Assembly: GCA_051453625.1 (NCBI GenBank)
Contig: JBOZIK010000001.1
Coordinates: forward strand, 129,323,452-129,387,451
Reading direction: 5' to 3'
Length of the DNA: 64,000 nt
Source: Welwitschia mirabilis
Lineage: Eukaryota; Gnetophyta; Gnetopsida; Welwitschiales
In this document: piece after piece, positions 44,141-54,277 of the stretch
Layout: the number at the start of each line of letters is the position of its first letter
Numbering within the stretch: position 1 is the first letter of the stretch
The notes under the pieces: model-generated
Told to the model about the DNA's origin: nothing
Database searches by the model: none
The model's input: only the letters and a program-made list of their open reading frames with translations
Translations under genes and position numbers: made by a program

Positions 44141-44740
44141 ATTATATACATGATTATGATAGATAATCATTCTATAGCCTTCTTATATTATTTATCTATA
44201 GAAATCAAGGCTTCATCTTGGGAAGTAGATAATTTTGTATATGCTATTATAAGAAGGGATTAGTTGTCTTCTATGAAATCACATTTTACCTCTTTAAAAA
44301 GAGGTTTAACTTTAACATTGAAAATGCACTCTTCATTAGAAGATTATCTTCATAATGTATATACGAAAGGTTTAAATTTAAAATTTCTACGAAATGTCTA
44401 AAAGTTAGCATTTCCTTAAAGGATAGGTACTAGTTTTTAATGTAGTTCACTTAGTAGATGATATTCTAAAGAGGATAAAATTTTAAGGGTATCATATTCA
44501 TTGATTTTAACTAATTTAATATCTTCTAAGTCCCACATGAGGTAATTTTTCATTACATTAAAAACTTAAAACTATGTATTCATGTTTCCAAAGAACATAT
44601 TTACTTTTGTATTTCTCTAGTTAATTAAAGCATTAAATGTGGTTAGGAATAATTTTTACACCTTGAGTTATATAATAAATTGTGATCTATCAAATATGTT
44701 CCTTACTTATTAGGTATAGGTAGCTATTTTACATAAGAAA
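44141..44740 (-). pseudogene. Athila pre-RT linker relic
   Basis: 'FKFKPFVYTL', 'EECIFNVKVKPLFKEVKCDF' and 'YKKAIE.LSIIIMYIIHFKK' on the minus strand follow the order of the segment between protease and RT in Athila elements (ELKPLP..LKYA(Y/F)L ... L..VL..HKKAIGW.(I/L)ADIKGISP). It abuts the right LTR directly, so the protease and gag expected upstream are absent. Confidence 0.55.
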
Positions 44741-46519
44741 TGAGGGCATTCTATTGTAATATGGGTAATACTAACTATTATTCTCTCATAAGGACTACAA
44801 AGTTGCTTTAAAGCTTATAATAACTAGTAAAATTTTAAAATTATATTTTAATAAAAATAGGGATTTAAAAAGTAATAAAGAAAATAATTCACTTGATTTA
44901 ATAGTTTCTCTTGTAAATCAGGAATGACTATTCATAAGGCAATCTATCATGTAGACCATATTCAATAAGAGATAATTTAGTAAGTATAAGTTGGTATCGT
45001 ATATGAGTAATAACCATTTACTATAAATTTTAAATGTAATGAAGATAGAAGTAAATGAAGTGCTATGTCTTACAATGAAATGTAGGGAAAACATAGAATA
45101 GTATGAAGGATAATATCTATTAACATATCAATCATCTAAACCATATAAAGCACTAAAGGAATACATCTAATTAAAAATATAAAATAATATTTAGAATTTG
45201 TTATTGAATAACCAATAATCATAACTAAATTAGAGATAAAGAATCAAATCAAATCCAATCATGGATCAAAGTGGATTCACTAATGACACAAACATCATAG
45301 AAAATACAAAATTATAGATTAATATCTGAGGCAGGATAGGGCAAATATCATATGGGTCATTCATTCATTCATACTTAGGGAGGAAAAAAGAAGATTTAGA
45401 ACCTCATTATGAGATAAGCTCTCATCATAACCATTGGAGGTCTAAATCTAAAATGGTAGGGTTTTAACTGATCATGAATAATAATGCTCCAATGATAATA
45501 GACTTCAAAATCCATGATTAAGGGATGAAAGACGCTTAAAAATGAATGATGTATAAGCCTTTAGATGGGTTATATTTTTATAGCTCTCCTTAGAACTTAA
45601 GATATTTATTAATTTATTCTTATTAGTAATAGATAAATAGTTATAAATCTCCTTAGATGGTAAAGCATACATATGTATTCCCTGGTCTTTATAGTCTAGT
45701 TTATCACTAGCCTATAAATTTAATCTTCTAACTTAGTATTTTATTAGCTTATCCTTCTTCATAAAATCCACTTGGCCTCAGAATGCTAATGGTAATAGTG
45801 GTTCAAACAGTCGTGGTCCTCCCTTCAGCTAGCTTGCTTCCAAAAAAGCTTTAGACTACCTAGGATGAACCACAAATAAAATAATAAGAGTTATTTCTTT
45901 TTAATAATAATTTTATTAATTAAAAAGTAATCATGATTATTACTAGTTAATTACAAATATGGTATTCATAACCATAAAATACATTAATTGACTAGACTTT
46001 AAAGGCCAAAATTTAAGTATAAACACACAGCTCAACTAGCTATATGCTAGTTTCTTATAGAATGTTTATAATAAAGCGTTAAAAAAGCTATCTCAAAATT
46101 TAAGATTTTCATGTACATTGTTCATATACCATATTAATAATTTAATTTATGCAAACAAATAAGCTAAGAATCCTTCCTGAGTAATCACTCGAATCATGAA
46201 AGTTATAAGATTAAAATTTAAGTTCATCATAAAGAACTCATTTTCTTTGTAAATTTTTTTATTCTTTAAATTTTCTAACGAAAATAATGTGTGAATTTAG
46301 AAATAAATTACATGACCTAAATATTTATAAAAATTATTCTGGTTTTCCTCCCAACATGCCTCCCCCACCCCCTCTCTTCCAAACCAATTCATGCATTTTT
46401 TTTTCAATTTTTAAATTAATATAGAAAGTGAAAAAATATCATACAAATTCATATCAAAAGAATAAAATTCCCCTAGTACTTAACATTTAAACATTAAATA
46501 TAAAAGTATAGACAAAAAT

Positions 46520-46594
<75 letters not shown>

Positions 46595-46709
46595 NNNNNN
46601 NNNNNNNNNNNNNNNNNNNNNNNNNNNNNNNNNNNNNNNNNNNNNNNNNNNNNNNNNNNNNNNNNNNNNNNNNNNNNNNNNNNNNNNNNNNNNNAGTATA
46701 GACAAAAAT

Positions 46710-46771
<62 letters not shown>

Positions 46772-47070
46772 CAACTCATAAGAAGTATTCTCCTAGCACA
46801 AGTGGTTCTAAACTTTCTATGGGAGAAGTTTATTTAAAACTCAATAAGCCTTTGCATTATCTCTCTATGATTTATCCATACCCTCATCTAAATCTCTATG
46901 TCTAATTCCTCTATTTAGTTTTCCTCTAGAGAGATATTAAGCCCTAGTCTCATGGATGTTGATGGCCTTTCTTTTTTCCCCTGTTTCTTCATCTTCTTAG
47001 TCTTCATCTATGGATGTTCCCCTTACCCTTTTAGGTCCTAATTAGATTTATTATATGTCCTTACTCTAGT
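44741..47070 (-). repeat. 5' LTR of Athila-like element 4
   Basis: Homologous to 37874-39870 and expanded by a (GA)n microsatellite with an assembly gap (46530-46768). The inner edge is at TGAGGGCATT (44741). The homology fades near 47070. No PBS was recognised on its inner side. Confidence 0.62.
46520..46768. repeat. (GA)n microsatellite with 100-N gap
   Basis: GA runs lie on both sides of the N run at 46595-46694. The unique lead-in AGTATAGACAAAAATAGAGA followed by GACAGAGAG appears both at about 46505 and immediately after the gap at 46695. The two sides are probably the same locus sequenced twice. The leucine-serine open frames across it are repeat artefacts. Confidence 0.93.
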
Positions 47071-48028
47071 GATTTATTGATTAATAATATAATCTATAGC
47101 TCTACCATTCCACTCCTCAAGATGAAGAGGTTTGCTACCACTTACATATTATAATGTATCCCTAATAATAAGAAGAAGGAAAATATTTTAAGTGTTTATT
47201 GCTACTATTTTGAGTAACATTCAAGAATTTATTAAATGACTTGAGGGATCTATTCATAATTTAAAATTAAAATTTTTAAAGAAAATTTATTAAAACTCTA
47301 TCCTCAAATCTTATTTTAAAGGAAATCAGTTTTTATTTTCCTATTCTATGATTCAAAGATAAATTAAAACTATATTTTGAAAATAATGAATTTAAAATAT
47401 CTAGATTAACAAAAGAGAAGTTCTAAAGCATTAAGATAAAGTTATGAATATTTAATATGATGTAAATCAAGGAATAAAATGTTTATATTTTAAATTTTAA
47501 ATTTTGATTCAAATATATGAAAATTGTAGACAAAAATTAAGGTTTTAAAAAGTAGATTTTTTAATATTAAACATATAAACAAGGTAAATTAACATAGGAA
47601 ATGATTTGAAGATTTAGTAAAATAGCATGATTGACAAAGTAAAGTTGTGAAGATAGGAATCTTTAGAGCTAGTAGTTTTCAAAATAGAATATATTCCAAT
47701 GAGAATCAATAGAATTAGATTTTAAATCAAATAGTTTTCAAATTAGACAATTTTCAAATTAGGATACTTCAAAATAAAAGAAATTTATTTTCAAAATAGA
47801 AAAATAATTTTTTATTAAAGAAAATATTTAATGCATAAAATGAATGAAGGAGAGAAATTTGTCCAAAAATTAAAATTAACTTTATTAATAATAGAAAATA
47901 CTTAAACTAATTTGTAATTAATTCAAGACTTGAAAAAATTAGGATGGAGGATTTCAAATCTAACATAATGTTAGAGATGTTAATTTGATAGCATTTTGTT
48001 TTAGCGTTCTCTTCTTCTTCTTCTTCTT

Positions 48029-48059
<31 letters not shown>

Positions 48060-48191
48060 TTCTTCTTCTTCTTCTTCTTCTTCTTCNNNNNNNNNNNNNN
48101 NNNNNNNNNNNNNNNNNNNNNNNNNNNNNNNNNNNNNNNNNNNNNNNNNNNNNNNNNNNNNNNNNNNNNNNNNNNNNNNNNNNNNNTTCTT

Positions 48192-48222
<31 letters not shown>

Positions 48223-49333
48223 TTCTTCTTCTTCTTCTTCTTCTTCTTCTTCTTCTTTTGCCTCCTTTCTTTTTTTTCCCTTGGAGTGGACATAGAAAAG
48301 AGAGAAAGGAAAAATGCATGGGGAGATATTTATAAAATAAATGAACTTTTTGGGATTTTTGGAATTTTCAAAGGAGTTTTAGGATTTTCCTTCAAAATAG
48401 ATAGGGATGGATTTGGGGAACAAACAAGGAATTTAAAGGAAATTAGGGATCTTCCTTTGATTTTTGTATTTGATCTAAATTATTTAAATGATTTTCATAA
48501 CTTAAATAATCTAGAAGTCTAAATTTTGAATTTTTGAAGATCTAAAAGATCTAAACAACCTTAACATTCTATAGTCTCTAACGATTTGTAAGTTTTGAAA
48601 AACTAGTTTCTAAGTTCTAAATGTTTTAAAGATTCATCTTTATGACTTGAGTATTTTAAAGACTTACCTTCATGATTTAAATGTTCTAAGTATTCTAGAA
48701 ATCTAAATATCTAAATGATCTAAATACCTATCTTCAAAGATCTAAATATTTGAAGATTATTGTAAATTTTGAAAAAATCATTTATTTACTTTATTTCATT
48801 ACCTATTCAAAAATTATTTCACTTCTTAATAGATTTTCATCACAACTTATACCCTTTTTTTATATGAGATGGAAACCATATCATAGCAAAAACATCTATT
48901 TATTCTTCTAAGACTTCAATTGGAGGTACTTTTGCTAGGTCAATTATTATCTATTCAGGGATCATATTTATGAGAGATAGATTTTGATAAAAGATTCTAT
49001 ATCATTAAAATATTTAAAATTAATGATTGATAAAAACTTTTAAATCATTTTGTTGGCTATTATTAGGTGCTACTTTATGGAGGATGTAATGGATGTTCCT
49101 TTCTTTATCCCAAAGTCTTTGAGATGGCCTTCTTTAAATCCTACTAGATGGCATCACTTCATCAAGTAGCTGATAGATTCTATTCACTATTCATTAAATG
49201 TTTTCTTTTCTAGCTTAACTTTTAGCTTATTTAATTTGGAAATTCATATTTTTAATAAAGGACAAAAAACAAAATGTGAAATCTATCTAATAATAAATAT
49301 ATGTGCTAGAAAAGAAAATGATAAAGTAATGAT
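47071..49333. other. AT-rich region between elements 4 and 5, no gene
   Basis: No supported frame. It has loosely repetitive words (TTTTCAAATTAGA around 47720-47770; AGATCTAAA/TCTAAATGATC around 48530-48760) resembling degenerate LTR or 3' untranslated sequence of the Tat-like element to its right, whose 3' end should lie here. The 78-residue frame 48286-48522 (+) is just after the TTC microsatellite and matches nothing I know. Confidence 0.4.
48009..48256. repeat. (TTC/GAA)n microsatellite with 100-N gap
   Basis: TTC runs lie on both sides of the gap at 48087-48186, each with a single TTATTC interruption, suggesting duplicated contig ends. The poly-K/R/E and poly-F/L open frames over it are artefacts. 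Long GAA runs can form triplex DNA. Confidence 0.95.
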
Positions 49334-50560
49334 ATTAAAATTTTATAAAAATATTTTTTAAAGTAATGGGAATTTATTGGTTCTTTGTCTTTAATATTAT
49401 AAAGGATTTTTAATTTATGTGTTTTCTCATCATATTTATTAGATATGATAAAAGAACCTTACCAGTTTGATAAAAATTTTGAGTTCTTTTCTATTGAATT
49501 TACTTTTAAGGTTAAATTACCAACATTGAATATTCTATCTTTCACATGCTTATTGTAGGCCTTAATTATACATTTTTGGTAAATTTGATTTACATTTAAA
49601 GACTTAATTTTTTCATATAATAATTCTAATTGTACCAATATTTCTAATTTTTCTTGGTTATTTGTTTGTAGATCTTTTGTTATTATCTTAAGAATCAAAA
49701 TTCAAATTTTAGTTGATAAGATTACCTCTAAACCATAAACTAGCTCAAATGTATTGTTATTTTGATTATTGTGTTATATGCTCATAAACCATAAATTAAT
49801 CTTTCATGCTACATTCATCTATTTGTTTTTATTAATTTCTTTAATATATTAGTGGTAGATCTTATTTGTTGATTTAGCATGGCCATTCGCTTAAGGGTAC
49901 TAAGGAGATGGAATTAAGTGCTTCATATTGAATTTTTCTAAAAATTGATCTAGTAGAAGATATTTGAATTCTAGACAATTATCTGTAACCACATTATAAG
50001 GGATTCTAGACCTAATATGATGTTTTTTAGAATGAATTTTCAAACTTGTTATGTTATTATCTTTCATAAGGGAATTACTTCTATCCATTTTGAAAAATAT
50101 TTAATTGTAATTAATATGAATAAATGTGATTTAGATAATAGTAAATTAATTAGTCTAATAATATCTAATTTTTATTTTTTAAATATCTGTAATGATTTAA
50201 TGGGATAAAGTTCGTTCAATGGTTGATGAAATATCAATATAAATATTTGGCATTTTTGATAATTTTTAACATAATTAATGCTATCTTCTTAAAGATTTTT
50301 TCAATATACTCAAATCTAATTATAAGAAATGCTAAAGGTTTTTCTCCTTGATTTGTTCCACATATTTTAAAGTAAGATTCCTTTAATACTGTTGATGCTT
50401 CTTTTAACTTGAACTGTTATAGTAAGATATCTTTAAATGATCTTTTAAAAAGTTAGTTTCTAATTAGAAAAAATATTATTTATCTTTGTCAAAAATGCTT
50501 TTGTGAGAAAGTTATCATCTCATAAAGAACCTTTGATATTTTAGACAGATAATCAAGTCA
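49334..50560 (-). pseudogene. Decayed Tat/Ogre-like integrase
   Basis: On the minus strand the order is: 'CQIF..IFHQPLNELYPI'-like zinc-region sequence, then 'IKYFSKWIEVIPL' (motif (A/V)TDYF(T/S)KW(V/I)EA.(P/A)L), 'SRIPYNVVTDNCLEFKYLLL' (motif RFG.P..II.DNG.QF), 'FELVYGLEVILSTKI' (motif (P)(F/Y)SLVYG.EAV(L/I)P.EI) and 'LYQKCIIKAYNKHVKDRIF' (motif (Y)...(A)..(Y/F)NKKV..R.F..GDLVL). Last is 'SKFLSNW.GSFIIS' (motif GK..(P/S).WEGP(Y/F)). Two sections (49459-49698 and 49900-50088) stay open. This is one of the best-preserved coding relics of the window and marks a Tat-lineage Ty3/gypsy element. The first catalytic D (ATDYF) reads K, while the second (TDN) is kept. Confidence 0.86.
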
Positions 50561-51470
50561 TGAATCCATCTATCTATTTGGACAACATTTTTGATATATT
50601 GACTATCTTAATAAAAGTTTTTGTGTTGGAATCATTAAGATAATAGTTTGTTTAGTTAGCTAAGCAATTTATATTTTTTTCCTTTTTTTGTGACATTGTA
50701 TAAATTTTACAATTTTTAAGTTGAGATAACATCTTTTTTACTTCTTCTAGATATTATTAAAGTACTTTACATTTTTAAACATATGTACTAGTTATTTTAT
50801 TTATGACTAATTAGGAATCTCCAATCAATTTTAAGTTGTATAAACCGAATTTTAAAGCTATTCTCAATTCTCTTAATAATGCTTCATATTCTACCATATT
50901 GCTAGTACATGAAAATTTGAATTTAAATGACATTAATAAATAATATTAACCATTGAAAAAGAACACAATTTTAATAGATCTCCCTGTTGATTCTTAGCTT
51001 CATCAAAACACATATGTGTATCCCAATTTTTCTTGATATCTATAAATTGAATTTTTTCATTGAGGAATTGATCATTAATTATATCGTCTTCTTTAGGTTA
51101 TTGCAAATTAGCTATTTTATTCATAATGCACTTTTCTTTAATTAATTATGGTGATTAAAATTCTAATATTTCTAATAATGATGCCCACCCTAATTTGTAA
51201 GTCTTTTTCTCTTAATTAAATACTCTAATAGATTTTTAAGATATTTTATTCATTTATAATAATATTCTCATTACCAATCATATAGTGCAAAAATTTTTGT
51301 GATGCAAATACTAAATTTAGCTAGAATATCTTAATATCTAAGTAGTTCTTTTCATATTGATGTAATACTTGACTAATATTGTTTATTAGCTTATCCTTAT
51401 GATTTTGATCTCGTTGAAAGATAATTTCACTTATGGAATTTTGAATATGATGTAAGTATAAATAGGATAA
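50561..51470 (-). pseudogene. Decayed Tat-type RNase H region
   Basis: 'FHVLAIW.NMKHY.EN' on the minus strand, read with G-to-A reversal in mind, follows the TSN.MVEYEALL.EL pattern of the Tat second RNase H. It continues with 'NSVYTT.N.LEIPN' (motif LGVHNLK(V/L)IGDS.LV) and 'YLNLKIVKFIQCHKKRKKI' (motif L..(F)..V(K)F.(Q)IPREEN..AD.LA). Many stops are present. It lies between RT and integrase, as usual. Confidence 0.62.
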
Positions 51471-52380
51471 CTAATCTAATTTAAGGGGATTAAGAATTTG
51501 AGGTTATCCTTAATTTTATCAAATGCTTGTTGGCACCTTTCATCCCAATTGAATGTTAAATTTTTCCTTAGTAAATGAATGAAAGGTTCACATTTATTTA
51601 TCAAAGTTGCTATGACTTGTTTAATGGATTGTAACTTACCTTATAATCCCCTTAATTCTTTTATATTTTTGGGAGGAGGAATTTGTATGATTTCCTTTAC
51701 CTTTTCAGTGTCAATTTTGATACCATGCTTCAATGCCAAGCATTCTAACAATTTCCCAGATTGCACACCAAAGACATGTTTTTTGGGGATTTAATCTTAG
51801 ATTATATTCTTAAGTAATCTAGAATAATTTTTCAAGGTTTTTTGAATGTAAGTTTGATTGTTATAATTTTTCTACAATGTCATTGACATAACTTTCTATA
51901 TATTTATGTCTTAAATTATGTAATATATATGGCATTACTCACTACTACATCACCTTGAAATTTTTTAGTCCAAATATCATCATGACATAACAAAATAATT
52001 TCCAATAAATAACAAGGGTCATTTTATGCTAGTTTTTAATGTTAATGAAAATTTAATTATAAATAGAATACCAATCAATAAAAGATAACAAGTCATATCC
52101 TATTGTATTATCTACTAGAATGTCAATGTTTGGGAGTGGATAGTTATCTTTCAAGGTAACCTTATTTAAGCCATAAAATTCTATCTAGATATGTATGCTT
52201 CCATTCTTTTTTAACACCACTACCATGTTTGACACCTAGTTTAAATGATCTAGAGGTTGTATAAACTCTATAACAAGTAGGTATTGTATGTCTTCTTTGA
52301 TTGAAATTGCAACCCTCAGGTTAATTTTTTTAACCTTTTTTTCATAGGAGTTGCATTAAGTTTGATGACTATGTTATGTA
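51471..52380 (-). pseudogene. Decayed Tat-type reverse transcriptase
   Basis: On the minus strand: 'EFIQPLDHLN.VSNMVVVLK', 'KNGSIHI.IEFYGLNKVTLK', then 'DNYPLPNIDILVDNTIGYDL', 'LSFIDWYSIYN', 'FCYVMMIFGLKNFKV', 'YIESYVNDIVEKL' and 'NPQKTCFGVQSGKLLECLAL'. These match motif by motif the Tat RT (GFI.......W.AN.V.V.KKNG..R.C.DF..LN.A.PKD.(F/Y)PLP.ID.LVD...G....SF.D..SGYNQI...FGLKNA.A...Y.DD(I/L)V.KS...NP.KC.FGV.SGK.LG). The active site is YVND (codons 51879-51890), with the first aspartate changed by a single G-to-A. The thumb region 'INKCEPFIHLLRKNLTFNWD' is clear at about 51560. Confidence 0.88.
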
Positions 52381-52560
52381 TTACTATTTTCTTATCAATA
52401 CTTGCCATAACTTTATAATGCTATGTCAAAGACTCTTTGTTTTGAATTAAAATATCTTCTAAATTTTTGTTTAAATTCTTTCATAAATTTTTATTAATTT
52501 TTAAATTTTCTTTTGATAATTTAAGTCTATCTTATAACCATAATTTTGTACCTCTTTTTA
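52381..52560 (-). pseudogene. Tat pre-RT linker relic
   Basis: 'YKVMASIDKKIVIHNIVIKL' with following 'NATPMKKRLKKL' on the minus strand matches the pre-RT motif (Y)KDMPG(L/I)DP.I(V)(V/Q)H.L...P...PVKQ..RR. It joins directly to the RT. Confidence 0.65.
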
Positions 52561-53220
52561 TTTAACTTTTCTTTATGTCTTGATAAACTTCGCTTTCTTT
52601 TTTATTTGTACCTGTCCTAATATGCTTGTGAATCTGAATTAAACATAGTTTTAGGGTCATATGAACTTACTTGTATTTGATTGATTAATTACAACAATGC
52701 CCTTTAAAATTAGCCTTACAAGCCTTAGTTGTTTAATATCTCTTAGACCTTAAAGAAGAAAATACTTTATTCCCTTACTAAGATATTAAAATAATTACCA
52801 TCAAATAGTCATTTTTCTTTTAATATATTAAATGGATATTAAAATAATAAACTATTAACTCATAATTCTTTAATTAAAATGATCGGTTATAAAATGGCCA
52901 TTTCTTAAAGCTTTAAACAATCTTTATAAATCAAACTTTCAAGAGAATTCATGACTTCTAAGTAAACTAGTCACATTTTTACTACTTAGGTATTATATAG
53001 TTATGATAATATGGCAAAATAATAGAAGGATCAATTTAAATGGTATGACTTTGGTGAAAAGAAAATAAGAAAGTAGTAGTTTATGATTTTAAAAGAGGAA
53101 TCATTACATGTGAACTTCTAATTTTTCAACATTAAGATTTTCTTTTTCTCTTATGCATTACTATGCTAGACTTGTGCCTTTGTGCAATTACTTATCTAAA
53201 AATAAAAAGTAGTAGTGTTA
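52561..53220. other. Region upstream of Tat pol, nothing recognised
   Basis: Protease and gag of the Tat-like element would be expected here on the minus strand, but nothing recognisable was found before the LTR of element 6 interrupts at 53221. Confidence 0.4.
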
Positions 53221-53792
53221 TGGTGCATATTTATGCAAGCATTTACACTTAAAAAGATTCTGTCATTTACAAATAAAATAGATATCTTGCATAATACAAC
53301 ACACAAATATAGTTGAAAGTGAACCCGAATGTCATATCTTATTGAAGATTTACGAGAGGAGAATAAGAATTGATCTTCTCAAGAATAAAGTAACTAAAAT
53401 TAAAGAATAATATAGAAAATAAAGATGTAATGCAAATTCAAATACAACTAAATCTAAATGCAATGTAAAATAAAGCTAAACTTCTTTCTTTTAGCCTTAA
53501 CAAAGGCTTCCTTTAAGATCTATATCACTACTGAAATTGTCACCAGATCAAGAGTAACATAAACCATAATGAACATTTGATAAACTAACATTCATAAATG
53601 AAAATTAGAATTTCATATTAAGAAGGAACAAACATCTAGATTACAAGACAATCGAGCCTCAATGTAGGATGCACAGCCCTTCACTAAGGAAATGTCTTTC
53701 AGCAACTCTCAAGATGGATCTCCCATCCTCCTATCTTCTATTACAAGAATTTCTAGTGCATCAAAGATGGAAAGGAGAGTTAAAGAGGGTCT

Positions 53793-53800
53793 TATTTATA
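53793..53800 (-). promoter_or_regulatory. TATA box of element 6 LTR
   Basis: TATAAATA followed by AGACCCTC on the minus strand. The right LTR has TATAAATA followed by AGATCCTC at 59460-59467. It is conserved in both and correctly oriented. Confidence 0.6.
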
Positions 53801-53885
53801 GGGTTACATAGTAGAAAATGATAACAAAAGGCACTCCAAAATGCTCATCATTATAGAATAAAAATAGACGAAATGGTTAAGGTTG

Positions 53886-54050
53886 ACTATCATTGTTAGT
53901 TATAGTGGTTGTCCTATCTATCATCTAGATGACAAAGGAGATGATAGCTCCTTACAAAAGATGAATTAATAGATGACTCAGTAGTTCACATCATCTTTTA
54001 AATGTTTTGTTGTCCTGCCTATTGTGGGAATAATAAAGGGGACGATAGTC
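53886..54050. repeat. Palindromic modules 1-2 (LTR copies)
   Basis: Module type I has perfect 8-base arms CTATCATC/GATGATAG around TAGATGACAAAGGA (about 53918-53947). Module type II (GTCCTGCCTATTGTGGGAAT...GGGGAC) lies at about 54012-54045. The right LTR has the matching pair at 59551-59715. Confidence 0.7.
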
Positions 54051-54259
54051 TTCTTTGTTCATTTCAATGAGGTGAAGCTAGCCTTTTTGTCAATAATCTT
54101 CCTTTAGGACTCTTATATCATAATATGTACATTAAATCTTGCTAATAATTGCACATTTCTAAGATCTTTCATTGATTCTCCAAAATCCTCTAAATTACAT
54201 CTGTCTTGCAAAATAGCCCATAAAACCCTATCAAATACACACAAATTGATAGTGCATCA

Positions 54260-54277
54260 TAGCCCTCCCACTTAGTC
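54260..54277 (-). promoter_or_regulatory. Polypurine tract of element 6
   Basis: GACTAAGTGGGAGGGCTA on the minus strand directly precedes the LTR start TGATGCAC. This fixes the orientation and the boundary. Confidence 0.8.

Larger units (their letters stand above)
37874..47070 (-). mobile_element. Athila-like Ty3/gypsy element 4, gag and protease missing
   Basis: Two diverged direct repeats (about 37874-39870 and 44741-47070) bracket a 4.8-kb interior. On the minus strand the interior holds the pre-RT linker, RT, RNase H and integrase of an Athila-type element. The protein motifs (FMDD-box RT, LLLQEFDLEI RNase H, TPYHP integrase, H(D)..(I/V)LR..F near the C-terminus) are characteristic of that lineage. 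No gag, zinc knuckle, protease or clear PBS lies between the right LTR and the linker, so the 5' part is deleted. LTR outer ends are approximate and no target duplication was found. Confidence 0.78.
53221..54259 (-). repeat. 3' LTR of element 6
   Basis: Aligns with 58893-59948 (for example GATGTAATGCAAAT, TTAGCCTTAACAAAGGCT, 'GCACAGCCCTTCACYAAGGA'). On the element strand it begins TGATGCACTATC. A TATA box (TATAAATA, minus, 53793-53800) is conserved in both LTRs. It contains two of the palindromic modules described separately. Confidence 0.88.

Noticed and set aside
46480-46779. Leucine-serine repeat frames
   Set aside because: They are translations of the (GA)n microsatellite across a gap.
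47960-48335. Poly-K/R/E and poly-F/L frames
   Set aside because: They are translations of the GAA/TTC microsatellite and its gap.
51579-51794. 71-residue plus-strand frame
   Set aside because: It is antisense to the RT thumb region of the Tat-like element.
53886-54050. Regularly spaced palindromes as a CRISPR array
   Set aside because: Two repeat types alternate with homologous A-rich spacers, inside LTR retrotransposon sequence of a plant. The spacers are not unique and no cas genes are present.
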